From Spirochaetales bacterium (GTDB lineage: Bacteria > Spirochaetota > Spirochaetia > DSM-2461), in NCBI GenBank assembly GCA_016936115.1, contig JAFGPQ010000008.1:1-33480 (forward strand): a DNA stretch of 33,480 nt, written 5' to 3'. The position numbers and the translations under genes were made by a program. The notes beneath the pieces are model-generated. The model made no database searches. It had not been told where the DNA came from and saw only the letters and a program-made list of their open reading frames with translations. Positions 7,936 through 16,427 of this stretch are shown here, piece by piece (positions within the stretch are counted from its first letter, which is position 1; each line of letters opens with the position of its first letter).

Positions 7936-8775
7936 ATGTCAGCTCAGGAAGAATTGATTTTGCATTTGAAGAAGAAATCCGTATTAATGCGTATGGATCT
8001 GCTGGAAATGCTGGAACCTGGAAAGGTAGGGCATTTGGGTGGCAGCAGTTCCATGATAGATATCATAGCGACGCTGTATTTTCACAAAATGAACATATCC
8101 GCATCGGAACCGAAAAATCCCAACCGAGATTATTTCATCATGAGTAAGGGACACTCCGTTCCTGCACAATATGCCGCACTGGCGGAAGCGGGTTTCTTCC
8201 CTAAGAAAGAATTCCGGAAAATGAAAACTCTGGGGGGGATGCTTCAGGGGCATCCGGACATGAGCACGCCGGGCATTGAAGCCGTTACCGGTTCACTGGG
8301 TCAGGGACTCTCTGTAGGGGCGGGTATCGCCTACAGCCTTAAGATAATGAACGGCTGGAGCAATCAGGTCTATGTAGCCTGCGGTGACGGGGAAATGGCC
8401 GAAGGCCAGCTATGGGAGGCGGCTTCTTTCGCGGCCTGTTATAAGCTCTCCAATCTGACAATGTTTCTGGACCAGAACAGCCTGCAGGCCTGCGGCCCCT
8501 GTTCAGAAGTTATGTGCATTCCCGATCTTGCCGCTAAATGGAGTGCTTTCGGTTGGGATGTAATCGAGATCGACGGGCATGATTTGGCTCAGATCATTAA
8601 TGCCCTGAACCATGATTCCGGTACGAAACCCAAGGCTATCGTTTCCAAAACCGTCAAGGGAAAAGGATTTTCCTTTGCCGAAAACGTTGTCGGATTTCAT
8701 AATGGCGCGATGACCCGGGAACAGTATGAGACGGCTCGGAATGACCTGGAATCTCTTTGGGAGGAATTGAACTGA
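7936..8775 (+). CDS. Transketolase, N-terminal (thiamine diphosphate/PP domain) subunit
   Basis: The 279-residue protein is the N-terminal half of a split transketolase. Visible motifs include VGHLGGSS (about 31-38), MSKGHS (69-74), GSLGQGLSVG (119-128) and the thiamine diphosphate/metal motif GDGEMAEGQLWEA (150-162) ending with DQNSLQ (N181). The ORF-track start at 7864 is upstream of good translation signals; I chose the ATG at 7936 because GGGGGAG lies eight bases before it and the family begins here. The partner subunit starts in the overlapping TGATG junction. Together they should transfer a two-carbon ketol unit between sugars. Such two-gene forms occur often in dedicated catabolic operons, as opposed to the single-chain pentose phosphate enzyme. 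Substrate is discussed under findings. Confidence 0.93.
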   Translation: MSAQEELILHLKKKSVLMRMDLLEMLEPGKVGHLGGSSSMIDIIATLYFHKMNISASEPKNPNRDYFIMSKGHSVPAQYAALAEAGFFPKKEFRKMKTLGGMLQGHPDMSTPGIEAVTGSLGQGLSVGAGIAYSLKIMNGWSNQVYVACGDGEMAEGQLWEAASFAACYKLSNLTMFLDQNSLQACGPCSEVMCIPDLAAKWSAFGWDVIEIDGHDLAQIINALNHDSGTKPKAIVSKTVKGKGFSFAENVVGFHNGAMTREQYETARNDLESLWEELN

Positions 8776-9704
8776 TGGCAGAATTTGCTAGTTTGAGAGA
8801 AGCCTATGGAAAGGCGCTTGTTCGTGTCGGAAAAATGAATCCGAATGTGGTCGCCCTGGATGCGGACCTGGGGAAATCCACCTTTTCCAGAACCATTATG
8901 GAACTGGGAGAGGAAAGGTTTGTTGAAGTCGGTATAGCGGAACAGAATATGGCTTCCCTTTCCGCCGGCATGGCTCTTTCGGGAAAGGTGCCTTTCTTTA
9001 GTTCCTTCGCGGTTTTTTCGACCGGACGAGCCTACGATCAGATCAGGAGTTCCATTTGTATTGCTAACCTGAATGTCAACATCTGCGGCTCCAGCGCCGG
9101 TCTCTCAGATTACGGTGACGGAAAAACCCATCAGTCCATTGATGATATCGCAATTATGAGCGTCCTTCCCAATATGACTGTTTTCGTGCCGGTAGACGCC
9201 AACCAGGTGGACGGTATGGTAGAAGCCATGATGAACTATCAGGGGCCAAGTTATATCCGCATTCCCCGGAACGATCTGCCGGTTGTCACCAGCCCCGGAG
9301 CTTACAGGATCGGACAGGTGGATGTTCTGAAGCCCGTCGGAGAAGTGGCTGTTTTTGCCTGCGGCGGCGCTGTGCATGATGCGCTGACTGCCTCTGAAAA
9401 GCTTTCCGATAAGGGCATAAGGGCGGGAGTCATCAGCCTGGGAACGATCAAACCTTTCCCTGTGGAAGAAGTCAGAAAGATAGCATCCGGCGCAAAGGGA
9501 GTCGTCATTGTGGAAGAACATAACGTCATAGGCGGCCTGGGCAGCGCCGTGAAAAGCGCGCTGGCGGGAATGCCTTTGAAAATAGACCATCTAGGAATTG
9601 AGGATCAGTTCGGTCAGTCTGCCGAGAATTACGAAGTTCTGCTCGAAACGTATGGTCTGACGGCTGAGGATATCGAAAACAGAATACAGTCATTAATGGC
9701 TTGA
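8775..9704 (+). CDS. Transketolase, C-terminal (pyrimidine-binding plus C-terminal domain) subunit
   Basis: The 309-residue protein is the partner subunit. The catalytic glutamate is E56 in VGIAEQNMASLSAG, and GDGKTHQSIDDIA (about 114-126) is the characteristic transketolase/DXPS stretch. A transketolase C-terminal domain follows from about residue 190. The ATG at 8775 overlaps the stop of the N-terminal subunit by one base (TGATG), with GGGAGG upstream, so the two are translationally coupled and probably made in equal amounts. It resembles 1-deoxyxylulose-5-phosphate synthase fragments slightly, but the split arrangement and lengths fit transketolase-like subunits. It acts in the cytoplasm with thiamine diphosphate bound between the chains. 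Confidence 0.93.
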   Translation: MAEFASLREAYGKALVRVGKMNPNVVALDADLGKSTFSRTIMELGEERFVEVGIAEQNMASLSAGMALSGKVPFFSSFAVFSTGRAYDQIRSSICIANLNVNICGSSAGLSDYGDGKTHQSIDDIAIMSVLPNMTVFVPVDANQVDGMVEAMMNYQGPSYIRIPRNDLPVVTSPGAYRIGQVDVLKPVGEVAVFACGGAVHDALTASEKLSDKGIRAGVISLGTIKPFPVEEVRKIASGAKGVVIVEEHNVIGGLGSAVKSALAGMPLKIDHLGIEDQFGQSAENYEVLLETYGLTAEDIENRIQSLMA

Positions 9705-9718
9705 AAGAGGAGAAAACA

Positions 9719-10603
9719 ATGAAAATAGGATTTATCGGTCTTGGAATCATGGGAAAGCCCATGGCAAAGAACCTTATTAATGCAGGTTATGAACTCACCG
9801 TATTCGATATGGTACAGGCGAATCTTGATGAAGTGGTTGCACACGGTGCTGCCCGCGGTTCCTCTTCGAAGGATGTGGCGGAAAAAAGTGATCTGATCAT
9901 TACCATGCTGCCCAACTCACCCCATGTGAAAGAAGTGGTACAGGGGAAGGACGGTGTCCTTGAAGGCGTGAAAGAAGGCACGATTTTTGTGGATATGAGT
10001 TCCATTAATCCTCTCGTTTCGCAGGAAGTTGCCGCCGCTCTGGCTGTGAAGAATGTGGAAATGCTTGATGCGCCCGTATCGGGGGGAGAGCCTAAGGCTA
10101 TCGACGGAACTCTGGCCATCATGGTCGGCGGTAAAGAAGAGGTCTTCAGGAAAGTAGAAGGAATCCTGAGCATCATGGGGGGATCTGTCACTCTGGTCGG
10201 GGAGATCGGAAGCGGAAACGTGACGAAGCTTGCCAATCAGATCATGGTGGCGGGGAATATCGCCTCTATGGCCGAAGCTCTGGCTCTGGCGACAAAAGCC
10301 GGCGTGAATCCGGAAAAAGTCTATCAGGCGATACGGGGCGGTCTGGCGGGCAGTACGGTTCTGGACGCCAAGGCGCCCATGGTGCTGGAGGGCAACTTCA
10401 AACCCGGTTTCCGAATCGAACTGCATATCAAGGATCTGAATAATGCTCTGGATACGGCGAAGGAGCTGAATATTCCCACGCCCATCACAGACCAGACTAT
10501 GAAAATCATGCAGGATTTGAAACAGGACGGCAAAGAAAAAGATGATCACGGAGGCATGGCACAGTATTACGAAAAATACGGCCGGGTGCAGATTCGCAAG
10601 TAG
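9719..10603 (+). CDS. garR: Beta-hydroxyacid dehydrogenase, GarR type (2-hydroxy-3-oxopropionate reductase)
   Basis: The protein has 294 residues from the ATG at 9719, preceded by AGAGGAG. It shows the Rossmann motif GLGIMG (7-12) with D30 at the end of the second strand, which favours NAD(H). The substrate-binding motif is DAPVSGGEPKA (117-127), and the catalytic lysine is K170 in GSGNVTKLANQ, with N174. The family interconverts beta-hydroxyacids and their semialdehydes: tartronate semialdehyde reductase (GarR/GlxR), 3-hydroxyisobutyrate dehydrogenase and sulfolactaldehyde reductase (YihU) all belong. I favour tartronate semialdehyde because this similarity is closest by eye and because a transketolase could generate it here. 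It sits 14 bases after the transketolase gene and 51 before the TRAP genes. The substrate is not proven. Confidence 0.82.
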   Translation: MKIGFIGLGIMGKPMAKNLINAGYELTVFDMVQANLDEVVAHGAARGSSSKDVAEKSDLIITMLPNSPHVKEVVQGKDGVLEGVKEGTIFVDMSSINPLVSQEVAAALAVKNVEMLDAPVSGGEPKAIDGTLAIMVGGKEEVFRKVEGILSIMGGSVTLVGEIGSGNVTKLANQIMVAGNIASMAEALALATKAGVNPEKVYQAIRGGLAGSTVLDAKAPMVLEGNFKPGFRIELHIKDLNNALDTAKELNIPTPITDQTMKIMQDLKQDGKEKDDHGGMAQYYEKYGRVQIRK

Positions 10604-10654
10604 TCGCAGGTACAGGCTGATAGAGAAGAAGGGTGAGGAGATAAGGAGTTTCTA

Positions 10655-11215
10655 ATGTCAATTACAAAGGATTCGGGGGAGCTGAAGCCCAGCCTCCTGA
10701 GCTCAGTCCCTTTAGTCGCCGGGATTGAAAAAGTTATCGTGAGAATCGTACAGGCTGTCATCGGCGTGCTGCTGGCTCTGATGGTCGCAGTTGTTTTCTC
10801 CAATGTGGTAGCCAGGTATCTTCTCAATTCCGCACTGGCGTGGTCGGAAGAAATATCCCGCTTTATGCTGATCTGGCTGGCTTTTCTCGGTGCTGTTATT
10901 GCCTATATAAAGGGAGAGCATCTCGGATTGGATGTGATGGTTAAAATCCTTCCCCCGAAGGGCGCGGCGCTCCTGCAGTTTCTTGCGAACTGCCTGGTCC
11001 TATATGCTGTTTTTGTTATTTTTACGGGAGGTTTGGATCTAACTATGAACTCCTTAAGCAGCGGATGGACTTCACCCGCCGCCAATGTCTCCTACGGTTT
11101 AGTCTACAGTATTGTCCCTGTCAGCCTCATCCTGTTCTTCTATTTTTCTGTTGTCAAGTTGATTGACAGCCTGATTCTTCTCCTGGCAAGCCTCAAAGGG
11201 GGGAACAAATGCTGA
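10655..11215 (+). CDS. dctQ: TRAP transporter small permease (DctQ)
   Basis: The 186-residue membrane protein has four predicted helices and the DctQ pattern, including VVARYLLNSALAWSEEISRFMLIWL and later the KGEHLGLDV stretch. It forms the membrane complex with the large permease encoded next. AAGGAG lies six bases before the ATG. The last seven bases (ATGCTGA) overlap the start of dctM. With the binding protein it makes a sodium- or proton-driven uptake system, usually for organic acids, sugar acids or sulfonates. Confidence 0.92.
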   Translation: MSITKDSGELKPSLLSSVPLVAGIEKVIVRIVQAVIGVLLALMVAVVFSNVVARYLLNSALAWSEEISRFMLIWLAFLGAVIAYIKGEHLGLDVMVKILPPKGAALLQFLANCLVLYAVFVIFTGGLDLTMNSLSSGWTSPAANVSYGLVYSIVPVSLILFFYFSVVKLIDSLILLLASLKGGNKC

Positions 11216-12486
11216 TACTTTTTCTCGTCGCTCTCTTCGGATTCATATTGATGAATGTTCCCATCGCTTTTGCCCTTGTCCTCACGTCCATAGTCCTGAG
11301 TTTCTTCTTCGGATCTTTTTCGCCGGCTCTCCTGGCACAGAACATAGTAAGGGGAATTGACAATTTTCCCATAATGGCCATCCCTTTCTTTCTCCTGGCG
11401 GGAGAGATCATGAACTATGGCGGGATTTCCAAACGGATCGTCGCCTTCGCCCAAACCATTCTGGGGCATATCAGGGGCGGTCTGGGGTATGTTACCGTCC
11501 TTGCCAGCATGCTTTTCGCGGGTGTCTCCGGCTCGGCGGTCGCCGATACTTCGGCCATGGGATCTCTTCTGTACCCCGTGATGGAGAAGGAAGGATACAA
11601 CCGGGAAAAAAGCGCGGCCCTTTTCTGTGCAGCCGGTACGATCGGCCCCATCATCCCTCCCAGCATCCCCATGATCCTCTTCGGCGTTATCGCCAATGTC
11701 TCCATTATCGATCTCTTCCTCGGCGGCATAATCCCCGGAATCCTTATCGGCTTCGGCCTGATGTTCGGCTGGTGGGTCCACACGAAGAAAGCGCATTACA
11801 AAGCCGACGGTAGACTGGACATCAGGAATATACTCCGGGCGACCAAAGACGCCTTCTGGGCCATACTTCTGCCCTTTATCATCCTGGGCGGAATCATCTT
11901 CGGTATATACACTCCCACGGAAGCCGCCGTTATCGCCGTTGTTTATGCTTTCATAATCAGCATGTTTGTGTATAAAGAACTGAAACTGTCGATGATACCC
12001 GAACTGCTTGTGAAATCCGCCAGGATGACCGCCGTTGTCATGCTGGTTTGCGGGGCCGCCACCGCAGCCGCCTATCTGATCACAATAGCCCAGATCCCCC
12101 AGCTGCTTTCCAATGCCCTGATTTCATTTGCCGGCGACAGCCCGATCCTGCTCATGCTTCTGATCAACATTCTGCTGCTGCTGGTGGGGTGCGTGATGGA
12201 CCTGACTCCGGCCTTGCTGATTCTTGGTCCCATGCTGATGCCCATTATACTGAAATTCGGGCTGAATCCTGTCTATTTCGGTGTCGTGATGATCTGTAAC
12301 CTCTGCATCGGGCTGATCACACCACCCGTGGGAAATATACTTTATGTAGGCTGCAGTATCTCCGGGCTTTCCATCTCCCAATTAAGCAAAGCCATAATCC
12401 CCAATATCCTTATTATGATCATAACGCTGCTGATCATTACCTATATCCCCGGGCTGATTATGTTCATACCCAATCTGGTTAATTAA
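11209..12486 (+). CDS. dctM: TRAP transporter large permease (DctM)
   Basis: The 425-residue protein is almost entirely hydrophobic with about twelve membrane helices. The diagnostic DctM stretch FAGVSGSAVADTSAMGSLL (about residues 103-121) and GTIGPIIPPSIPMILFG (about 144-160) are intact, as is LGLITPPVGN-like CIGLITPPVGNILYVG near residue 370. It carries the translocation pathway of the TRAP system. The start overlaps the dctQ end by seven bases. A stem-loop lies between this gene and dctP. Confidence 0.94.
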   Translation: MLILFLVALFGFILMNVPIAFALVLTSIVLSFFFGSFSPALLAQNIVRGIDNFPIMAIPFFLLAGEIMNYGGISKRIVAFAQTILGHIRGGLGYVTVLASMLFAGVSGSAVADTSAMGSLLYPVMEKEGYNREKSAALFCAAGTIGPIIPPSIPMILFGVIANVSIIDLFLGGIIPGILIGFGLMFGWWVHTKKAHYKADGRLDIRNILRATKDAFWAILLPFIILGGIIFGIYTPTEAAVIAVVYAFIISMFVYKELKLSMIPELLVKSARMTAVVMLVCGAATAAAYLITIAQIPQLLSNALISFAGDSPILLMLLINILLLLVGCVMDLTPALLILGPMLMPIILKFGLNPVYFGVVMICNLCIGLITPPVGNILYVGCSISGLSISQLSKAIIPNILIMIITLLIITYIPGLIMFIPNLVN

Positions 12487-12494
12487 GGGCTATG

Positions 12495-12527
12495 CCCTGA
12501 ATTATAAATTCTATACTTCCCTCAGGG
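12495..12527 (+). other. Stem-loop between dctM and dctP
   Basis: CCCTGA and TCAGGG are perfect outer arms, and GAATT-ATA-AATTC forms a competing inner hairpin. There is no T-run, so it may stabilise or separate the dctP message rather than end transcription. Binding proteins are needed in excess over permeases, which would suit such a site. Confidence 0.4.
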
Positions 12528-12552
12528 GAGGAAAATACGAAAGGAGTTTTTT

Positions 12553-13557
12553 ATGAAAAAAGTATTGGTTCTTGTACTGTCGGTACTGATTTGTGCGACA
12601 GGCGTATTCGCGAATGGCCAGAGCGAGGCGTCTTCGGATAAACCTATCGTTCTGAAAATTTCCAATGGTGTTAATGAACTGCATCCCTCCTATCTTGCCG
12701 CCGTGAAATTCGGTGAGATTCTTGATCAGAAACTTCCCGGGAAATTTGATGTTCAGGTTTATGCCAACGCTCAGCTCGGCGATGATGTGAGAGCGACAGA
12801 GGCGACGCGGATGGGAAACCTGGAGATGGTCTGCACGTCCTCGTCTCCCCTTGTCGGTCTCGTTTCAGAATTCATGGTTCTCGATCTTCCCTTCCTGTTC
12901 CCCACCTCAGAAGATGCCGATAAGGTTCTGGATGGAGAAGTCGGGGCGTATCTGGCCAAAAAACTGGAAGCTAAGGATCTTAAGCTTCTGGCCTATTACG
13001 AAAATGGATTCAGACAGCTTACCAACAGCAAAAGAGAAGTTCAGTCTCCCGAAGATCTTGCCGGCCTGAAGATCAGAACCATGGAAAATCCCATTCACCT
13101 CGCCGCCTGGAAAGCTCTGGGAGCTAACCCCACGCCCATGCCCTTCAGTGAAGTTTTTACCGCTATGCAGCAGAAAACCATCGATGGACAGGAAAATCCC
13201 ATTCCGACGATTTATCTCCAGAAATTCTATGAAGTTCAGGGCTACACCACCTTGACCGGCCACGTATACGGCCCGCACATCCTGTTGATGAATAAGAAAC
13301 TGTTCGATTCCTTCACAGCGGAAGAGCAGAAAATCATTCTGGATGCGGCCCATGAATCCGCACTGTTCCAGAGAAAAACGAACAGGCAGATGGATGTCGA
13401 TTACGTACAGGAACTGAGAAAAGAAGGCATGGTTGTAACCGAACTGTCTCCGGCTCAGAAAAAAGCCTTCCAGGATGCCGTACAGCCGATCTATACTCAA
13501 TTTGAAGATAAAATCGGTAAAGACGTCATCACAATGATTCAGGATGCATTAAAGTAA
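12553..13557 (+). CDS. dctP: TRAP transporter periplasmic substrate-binding protein (DctP)
   Basis: The 334-residue protein begins with a clear Sec signal peptide (KK, a hydrophobic core and probable cleavage after VFA at residue 20, leaving NGQSE). The mature part has the DctP fold. The carboxylate-binding arginine is likely R175 in LAGLKIRTMENP, and the conserved stretch NGFRQLTNSK (151-160) is present. By family the ligand is an organic anion clamped by this arginine, consistent with a sugar acid. AAAGGAG precedes the ATG at a normal distance. It follows the permease genes, and a terminator-like hairpin follows it, though the downstream SDR gene is on the same strand. The ligand cannot be read from sequence. 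Confidence 0.93.
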   Translation: MKKVLVLVLSVLICATGVFANGQSEASSDKPIVLKISNGVNELHPSYLAAVKFGEILDQKLPGKFDVQVYANAQLGDDVRATEATRMGNLEMVCTSSSPLVGLVSEFMVLDLPFLFPTSEDADKVLDGEVGAYLAKKLEAKDLKLLAYYENGFRQLTNSKREVQSPEDLAGLKIRTMENPIHLAAWKALGANPTPMPFSEVFTAMQQKTIDGQENPIPTIYLQKFYEVQGYTTLTGHVYGPHILLMNKKLFDSFTAEEQKIILDAAHESALFQRKTNRQMDVDYVQELRKEGMVVTELSPAQKKAFQDAVQPIYTQFEDKIGKDVITMIQDALK

Positions 13558-13566
13558 ATCACCCGT

Positions 13567-13595
13567 CCCTCCTCTTCCGCAGAGGAGGGATTTCC
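13567..13595 (+). terminator. Intrinsic terminator-like hairpin after dctP
   Basis: CCCTCCTCT and AGAGGAGGG form a perfect 9-bp stem with loop TCCGC, followed by ATTTCCCTT. It lies ten bases after the dctP stop and just before the ribosome binding site of the SDR gene. The T-run is short, so it may be partial and reduce expression of the SDR gene relative to dctP. Confidence 0.6.
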
Positions 13596-13609
13596 CTTAG
13601 GAGTAAACC

Positions 13610-14353
13610 GTGTTACTGAAAGATAAAATAGCTCTCGTTACGGGGGGTGCCCAGGGATTGGGCAGCCAGATCGCCAGAAAATACATTGCCGAGGGAGCTA
13701 TTGTTTATATATGCGATGTGAAAGAAAAAACGCCAGAGGCGGTATCTCTGGAAAACAGCGGAAAGGGCTTCTACAGAAAACTGGATGTTACCGATGAGGC
13801 CCATTGGAGCGGCGTTCTGAAAGAGATTTCTGAAAAGCATGGGAAGATTGACATCCTTGTCAATAACGCCGCTGTCAATATAAGGGAAACGATTGAGGAT
13901 ATGGATGCGTCCCACCTGGATTTGATGATGGATATCAATATCAAAGGCCCCTTTCTGGGGATAAAGCACATCATCCCCTATTTCAGAAAAAACGGCGGCG
14001 GTTCGATCATCAATATGTCATCCATATGCGGCCTCGTTGGCCACAAGTACACCCCAGAGGCCTATACCACCACGAAAGGGGCGTTAACCCTTTTGACAAA
14101 ATCAGTCGCCGTCCGATACGCAAAAGACAATATCAGAACGAATTCAATACATCCCAGCACTGTCGATACGCCCCTTGTACAGGAATTGTTCAAGGATCCT
14201 CTCAAGAAGAAAGAAAGATTTGACGAAGTGCCCCTTGGCCGTCTTGCCACAGGCGACGACGTATCCCACGCCGCTCTCTTCCTGGCCTCCGATGCTTCAT
14301 CATTCATCAACGGCCTTAGTCTCACCGTAGACGGCGGTCTGACGGCATACTAG
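13610..14353 (+). CDS. Short-chain dehydrogenase/reductase (SDR)
   Basis: This classical SDR has 247 residues. The cofactor motif is TGGAQGLG (11-18), and D36 after the second strand points to NAD(H). The NNAA motif is at 85-88, and the catalytic set is S138, Y152 and K156 (YTTTK). The start is a GTG at 13610, supported by TAGGAG six bases upstream; no in-frame ATG is better placed. It oxidises or reduces a hydroxyl or keto group of a polyol, sugar or sugar acid. As the last gene of the transketolase/GarR/TRAP unit it is a candidate for the first oxidation of the imported substrate. It may have lower expression because of the hairpin upstream. The substrate is not known. Confidence 0.9.
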   Translation: MLLKDKIALVTGGAQGLGSQIARKYIAEGAIVYICDVKEKTPEAVSLENSGKGFYRKLDVTDEAHWSGVLKEISEKHGKIDILVNNAAVNIRETIEDMDASHLDLMMDINIKGPFLGIKHIIPYFRKNGGGSIINMSSICGLVGHKYTPEAYTTTKGALTLLTKSVAVRYAKDNIRTNSIHPSTVDTPLVQELFKDPLKKKERFDEVPLGRLATGDDVSHAALFLASDASSFINGLSLTVDGGLTAY

Positions 14354-14388
14354 AAAAAGGGAGGGCTGTTGCCAGCCCTCCCCCTTTT
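14354..14388. terminator. Bidirectional intrinsic terminator between SDR and GH120 genes
   Basis: GGGAGGGCTG and CAGCCCTCCC form a perfect 10-bp stem with a TTGC loop. It is flanked by AAAAA on the left and CCTTTT on the right, so it can stop transcription from both convergent genes. Confidence 0.88.
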
Positions 14389-14389
14389 C

Positions 14390-16369
14390 CTACAGCTTAA
14401 TCTTCCCCGACCCCGCTGCAAAGGGACCGGGTATCACGTCGTCGACCCCCCGGTGGTTACCGAAGTAATCCGTGTCAAAGCGAATAGCCGTCCCGTCAGC
14501 GTTCTCAAATGCGGCTTCCGGTTCGAAAGCCTTTCCCAGGATTTCCGTATGGATCATCCGGTCTTTGAAGTCCTTGAGATAATCATAGATATTGGTTTCC
14601 AGGGAATACTGGCCCTCTTTTTCCACCAGCTCCACCTTGGCCCCTTTCTCAACGACCAGACCCTTCTCTTCGTGCTTCCAGGGTTGGGCTCCGTTCAAAT
14701 AGACATTGCCTTCGCTCCAAACGGGCAGATGGCCGAAATGGGCCGATTCCAGGGTCCGCATATTCGGCCGCTGGGTAAAATCGAACTGGGCGATCCACTC
14801 CCCATAGGTGGGGTACTCGTCAAAAACGCTGGTACCCACAAGCCGATTCTCCCGTCTGTCATTGCTATGATCCTGGTCATCGTATGTTACATAATCCTCG
14901 GAGGGCCATTTCTGAACGAAAATATTGTTGTAGAAGCGGTCGTCCCCGTGGAGGAAGGTCATCATACCCATAACTTCCGTACGGTGGGGGATGTGATAGG
15001 GGGTATAGCGCCAGCTCGTCCCGCCGCCCACATCGGTAAGGGCTCCGCAGATCAGGTTATGAACCATGGCCACCCCCTGGGTGGCGAAGCGCAGGCTCGC
15101 GTCGGAAAGCAGGATATTGTTGTCGATGAGCGTGGGGCCGTGGCTCACTTCCACGAACAGATCCATGGACATCATGCTCCCCGGCAGATTCTTCGCGAAG
15201 GGGGGGCGCTGGTTGTCGTGCAACAGGTTCTGGGTGATCCTCGTCCCCTGGGCTTCCCAGTCGCACCAGATGCCCATTGTGCAGTGGTGAATGTGGTTAC
15301 GCTGGAAGAGCACGTCTATGGCCGCATGAATCTTGATTCCGGCGATTTCCGCGCCCCCCAGTTCCATCATATTGTTGATATGGTGGATATGGTTGTCTTC
15401 GATGACGCTGAAGACGGCGCCCATGCGGCCGATGATGCCTCCCTGTTCGCAATGGTGGATGTCGCAGCGCCGGACGATGTGGCTGCCCACGGTCTCCTTC
15501 ATCCATCCGTGGTATTGGCCCCGGCAGACCGCATCCCTTTCCATCTGGGTGGGGCTTTTCACCTGCTTAGTCGTGAAGTAATGGTCATTATCCGGATCGT
15601 AATACTTTCCCAGGGAAATACCGGCGCACCGGCTGTTGGAGATCTCGCAGTCCTCGATAATCCAGCCCTTGCTCCAATGGGGGCCGATCATACCGTCCTG
15701 ATAGGCGGCGGGGGGCGCCCAGTTCGTGGCGGCCTTGTTGATATTGAACCCCGATACGGTATGATAGCCAATGCCGGTAACGGAGGGCATGAAGCACTTG
15801 CGCCGGACATTGATCTCCACGTTTTCCTCATTGGGATTCTTCCCCTGGAAATTACCGTATATGACCGTTTCGTCCCCGTCCTGTTCGGTATACCACTTGT
15901 AAACCGACTCCTCCGGCACCCAGCTGCACTCATAGACGCCGCCCTTGAGGCACTCCTCCAATGTAACTGTCTCATACAAGGCCCTGTCGTTCAGGTAAAC
16001 GCAGCCCGTATGCTTATTGGGAGCCGCGAAATACCAGTCCCCGTAAACCAGGGTATCGTAGGGATTGTAATCGCCGAATACGCTGTTGCTGATCCGGCAG
16101 ACCCAGACATTATCCTTGTAGGGCTGCCAGGACTTTACCTGCTCCGCCCCGGTAATCACGGCGCCCAGGGGCGTGGTGCTCGTATACGTAATACGCGCCT
16201 CTTCCGTACCGGCATGGACAGGATTGACATATTCCCGATAGATTCCCGGGGCAACCAGCACCTCATCGCCGGGAAGGGCCAGCTTGGCCGCTTCGTTGAT
16301 ACGCTTGAAAGGGCTGCCGGCGGTACCGTTTCCGTCCTTATCCGCATTTGCATTGACATAATATTTCAT
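14390..16369 (-). CDS. GH120-type beta-xylosidase (right-handed beta-helix glycoside hydrolase)
   Basis: The 659-residue protein resembles the Thermoanaerobacterium GH120 beta-xylosidase XylC as I remember it. Shared stretches are IGPHWSKGWIIED (about 228-240), EIAGIKIHAAIDV (341-353), CDWEAQGTR (369-377) and FVEVSHGP (405-412). By that comparison D370 is the nucleophile and E407 the acid/base. The remaining sequence shows repeated short strands with NNH/HNI turns typical of a parallel beta-helix. There is no signal peptide, so it should act in the cytoplasm on imported xylo-oligosaccharides or related xylosides. It ends a minus-strand operon of ABC importer and YesM/YesN-type regulators. Other beta-helix hydrolases remain possible, but the active-site match is good. 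Confidence 0.82.
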   Translation of the reverse strand: MKYYVNANADKDGNGTAGSPFKRINEAAKLALPGDEVLVAPGIYREYVNPVHAGTEEARITYTSTTPLGAVITGAEQVKSWQPYKDNVWVCRISNSVFGDYNPYDTLVYGDWYFAAPNKHTGCVYLNDRALYETVTLEECLKGGVYECSWVPEESVYKWYTEQDGDETVIYGNFQGKNPNEENVEINVRRKCFMPSVTGIGYHTVSGFNINKAATNWAPPAAYQDGMIGPHWSKGWIIEDCEISNSRCAGISLGKYYDPDNDHYFTTKQVKSPTQMERDAVCRGQYHGWMKETVGSHIVRRCDIHHCEQGGIIGRMGAVFSVIEDNHIHHINNMMELGGAEIAGIKIHAAIDVLFQRNHIHHCTMGIWCDWEAQGTRITQNLLHDNQRPPFAKNLPGSMMSMDLFVEVSHGPTLIDNNILLSDASLRFATQGVAMVHNLICGALTDVGGGTSWRYTPYHIPHRTEVMGMMTFLHGDDRFYNNIFVQKWPSEDYVTYDDQDHSNDRRENRLVGTSVFDEYPTYGEWIAQFDFTQRPNMRTLESAHFGHLPVWSEGNVYLNGAQPWKHEEKGLVVEKGAKVELVEKEGQYSLETNIYDYLKDFKDRMIHTEILGKAFEPEAAFENADGTAIRFDTDYFGNHRGVDDVIPGPFAAGSGKIKL

Positions 16370-16427
16370 GTGAACCTCCTGGAATGAAAAAATATATCTT
16401 CATTTATTCTGTGACGTAATAACACGG

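Noticed and set aside
14369-16387. 672-codon plus-strand ORF, the longest in the track, fully antisense to the GH120-like gene
   Set aside because: It lies opposite a gene with clear family motifs, active-site residues and a ribosome binding site. Its own translation resembles no family and has low-complexity His/Val/Gly-rich runs, as expected from a strong third-position bias in the real gene.
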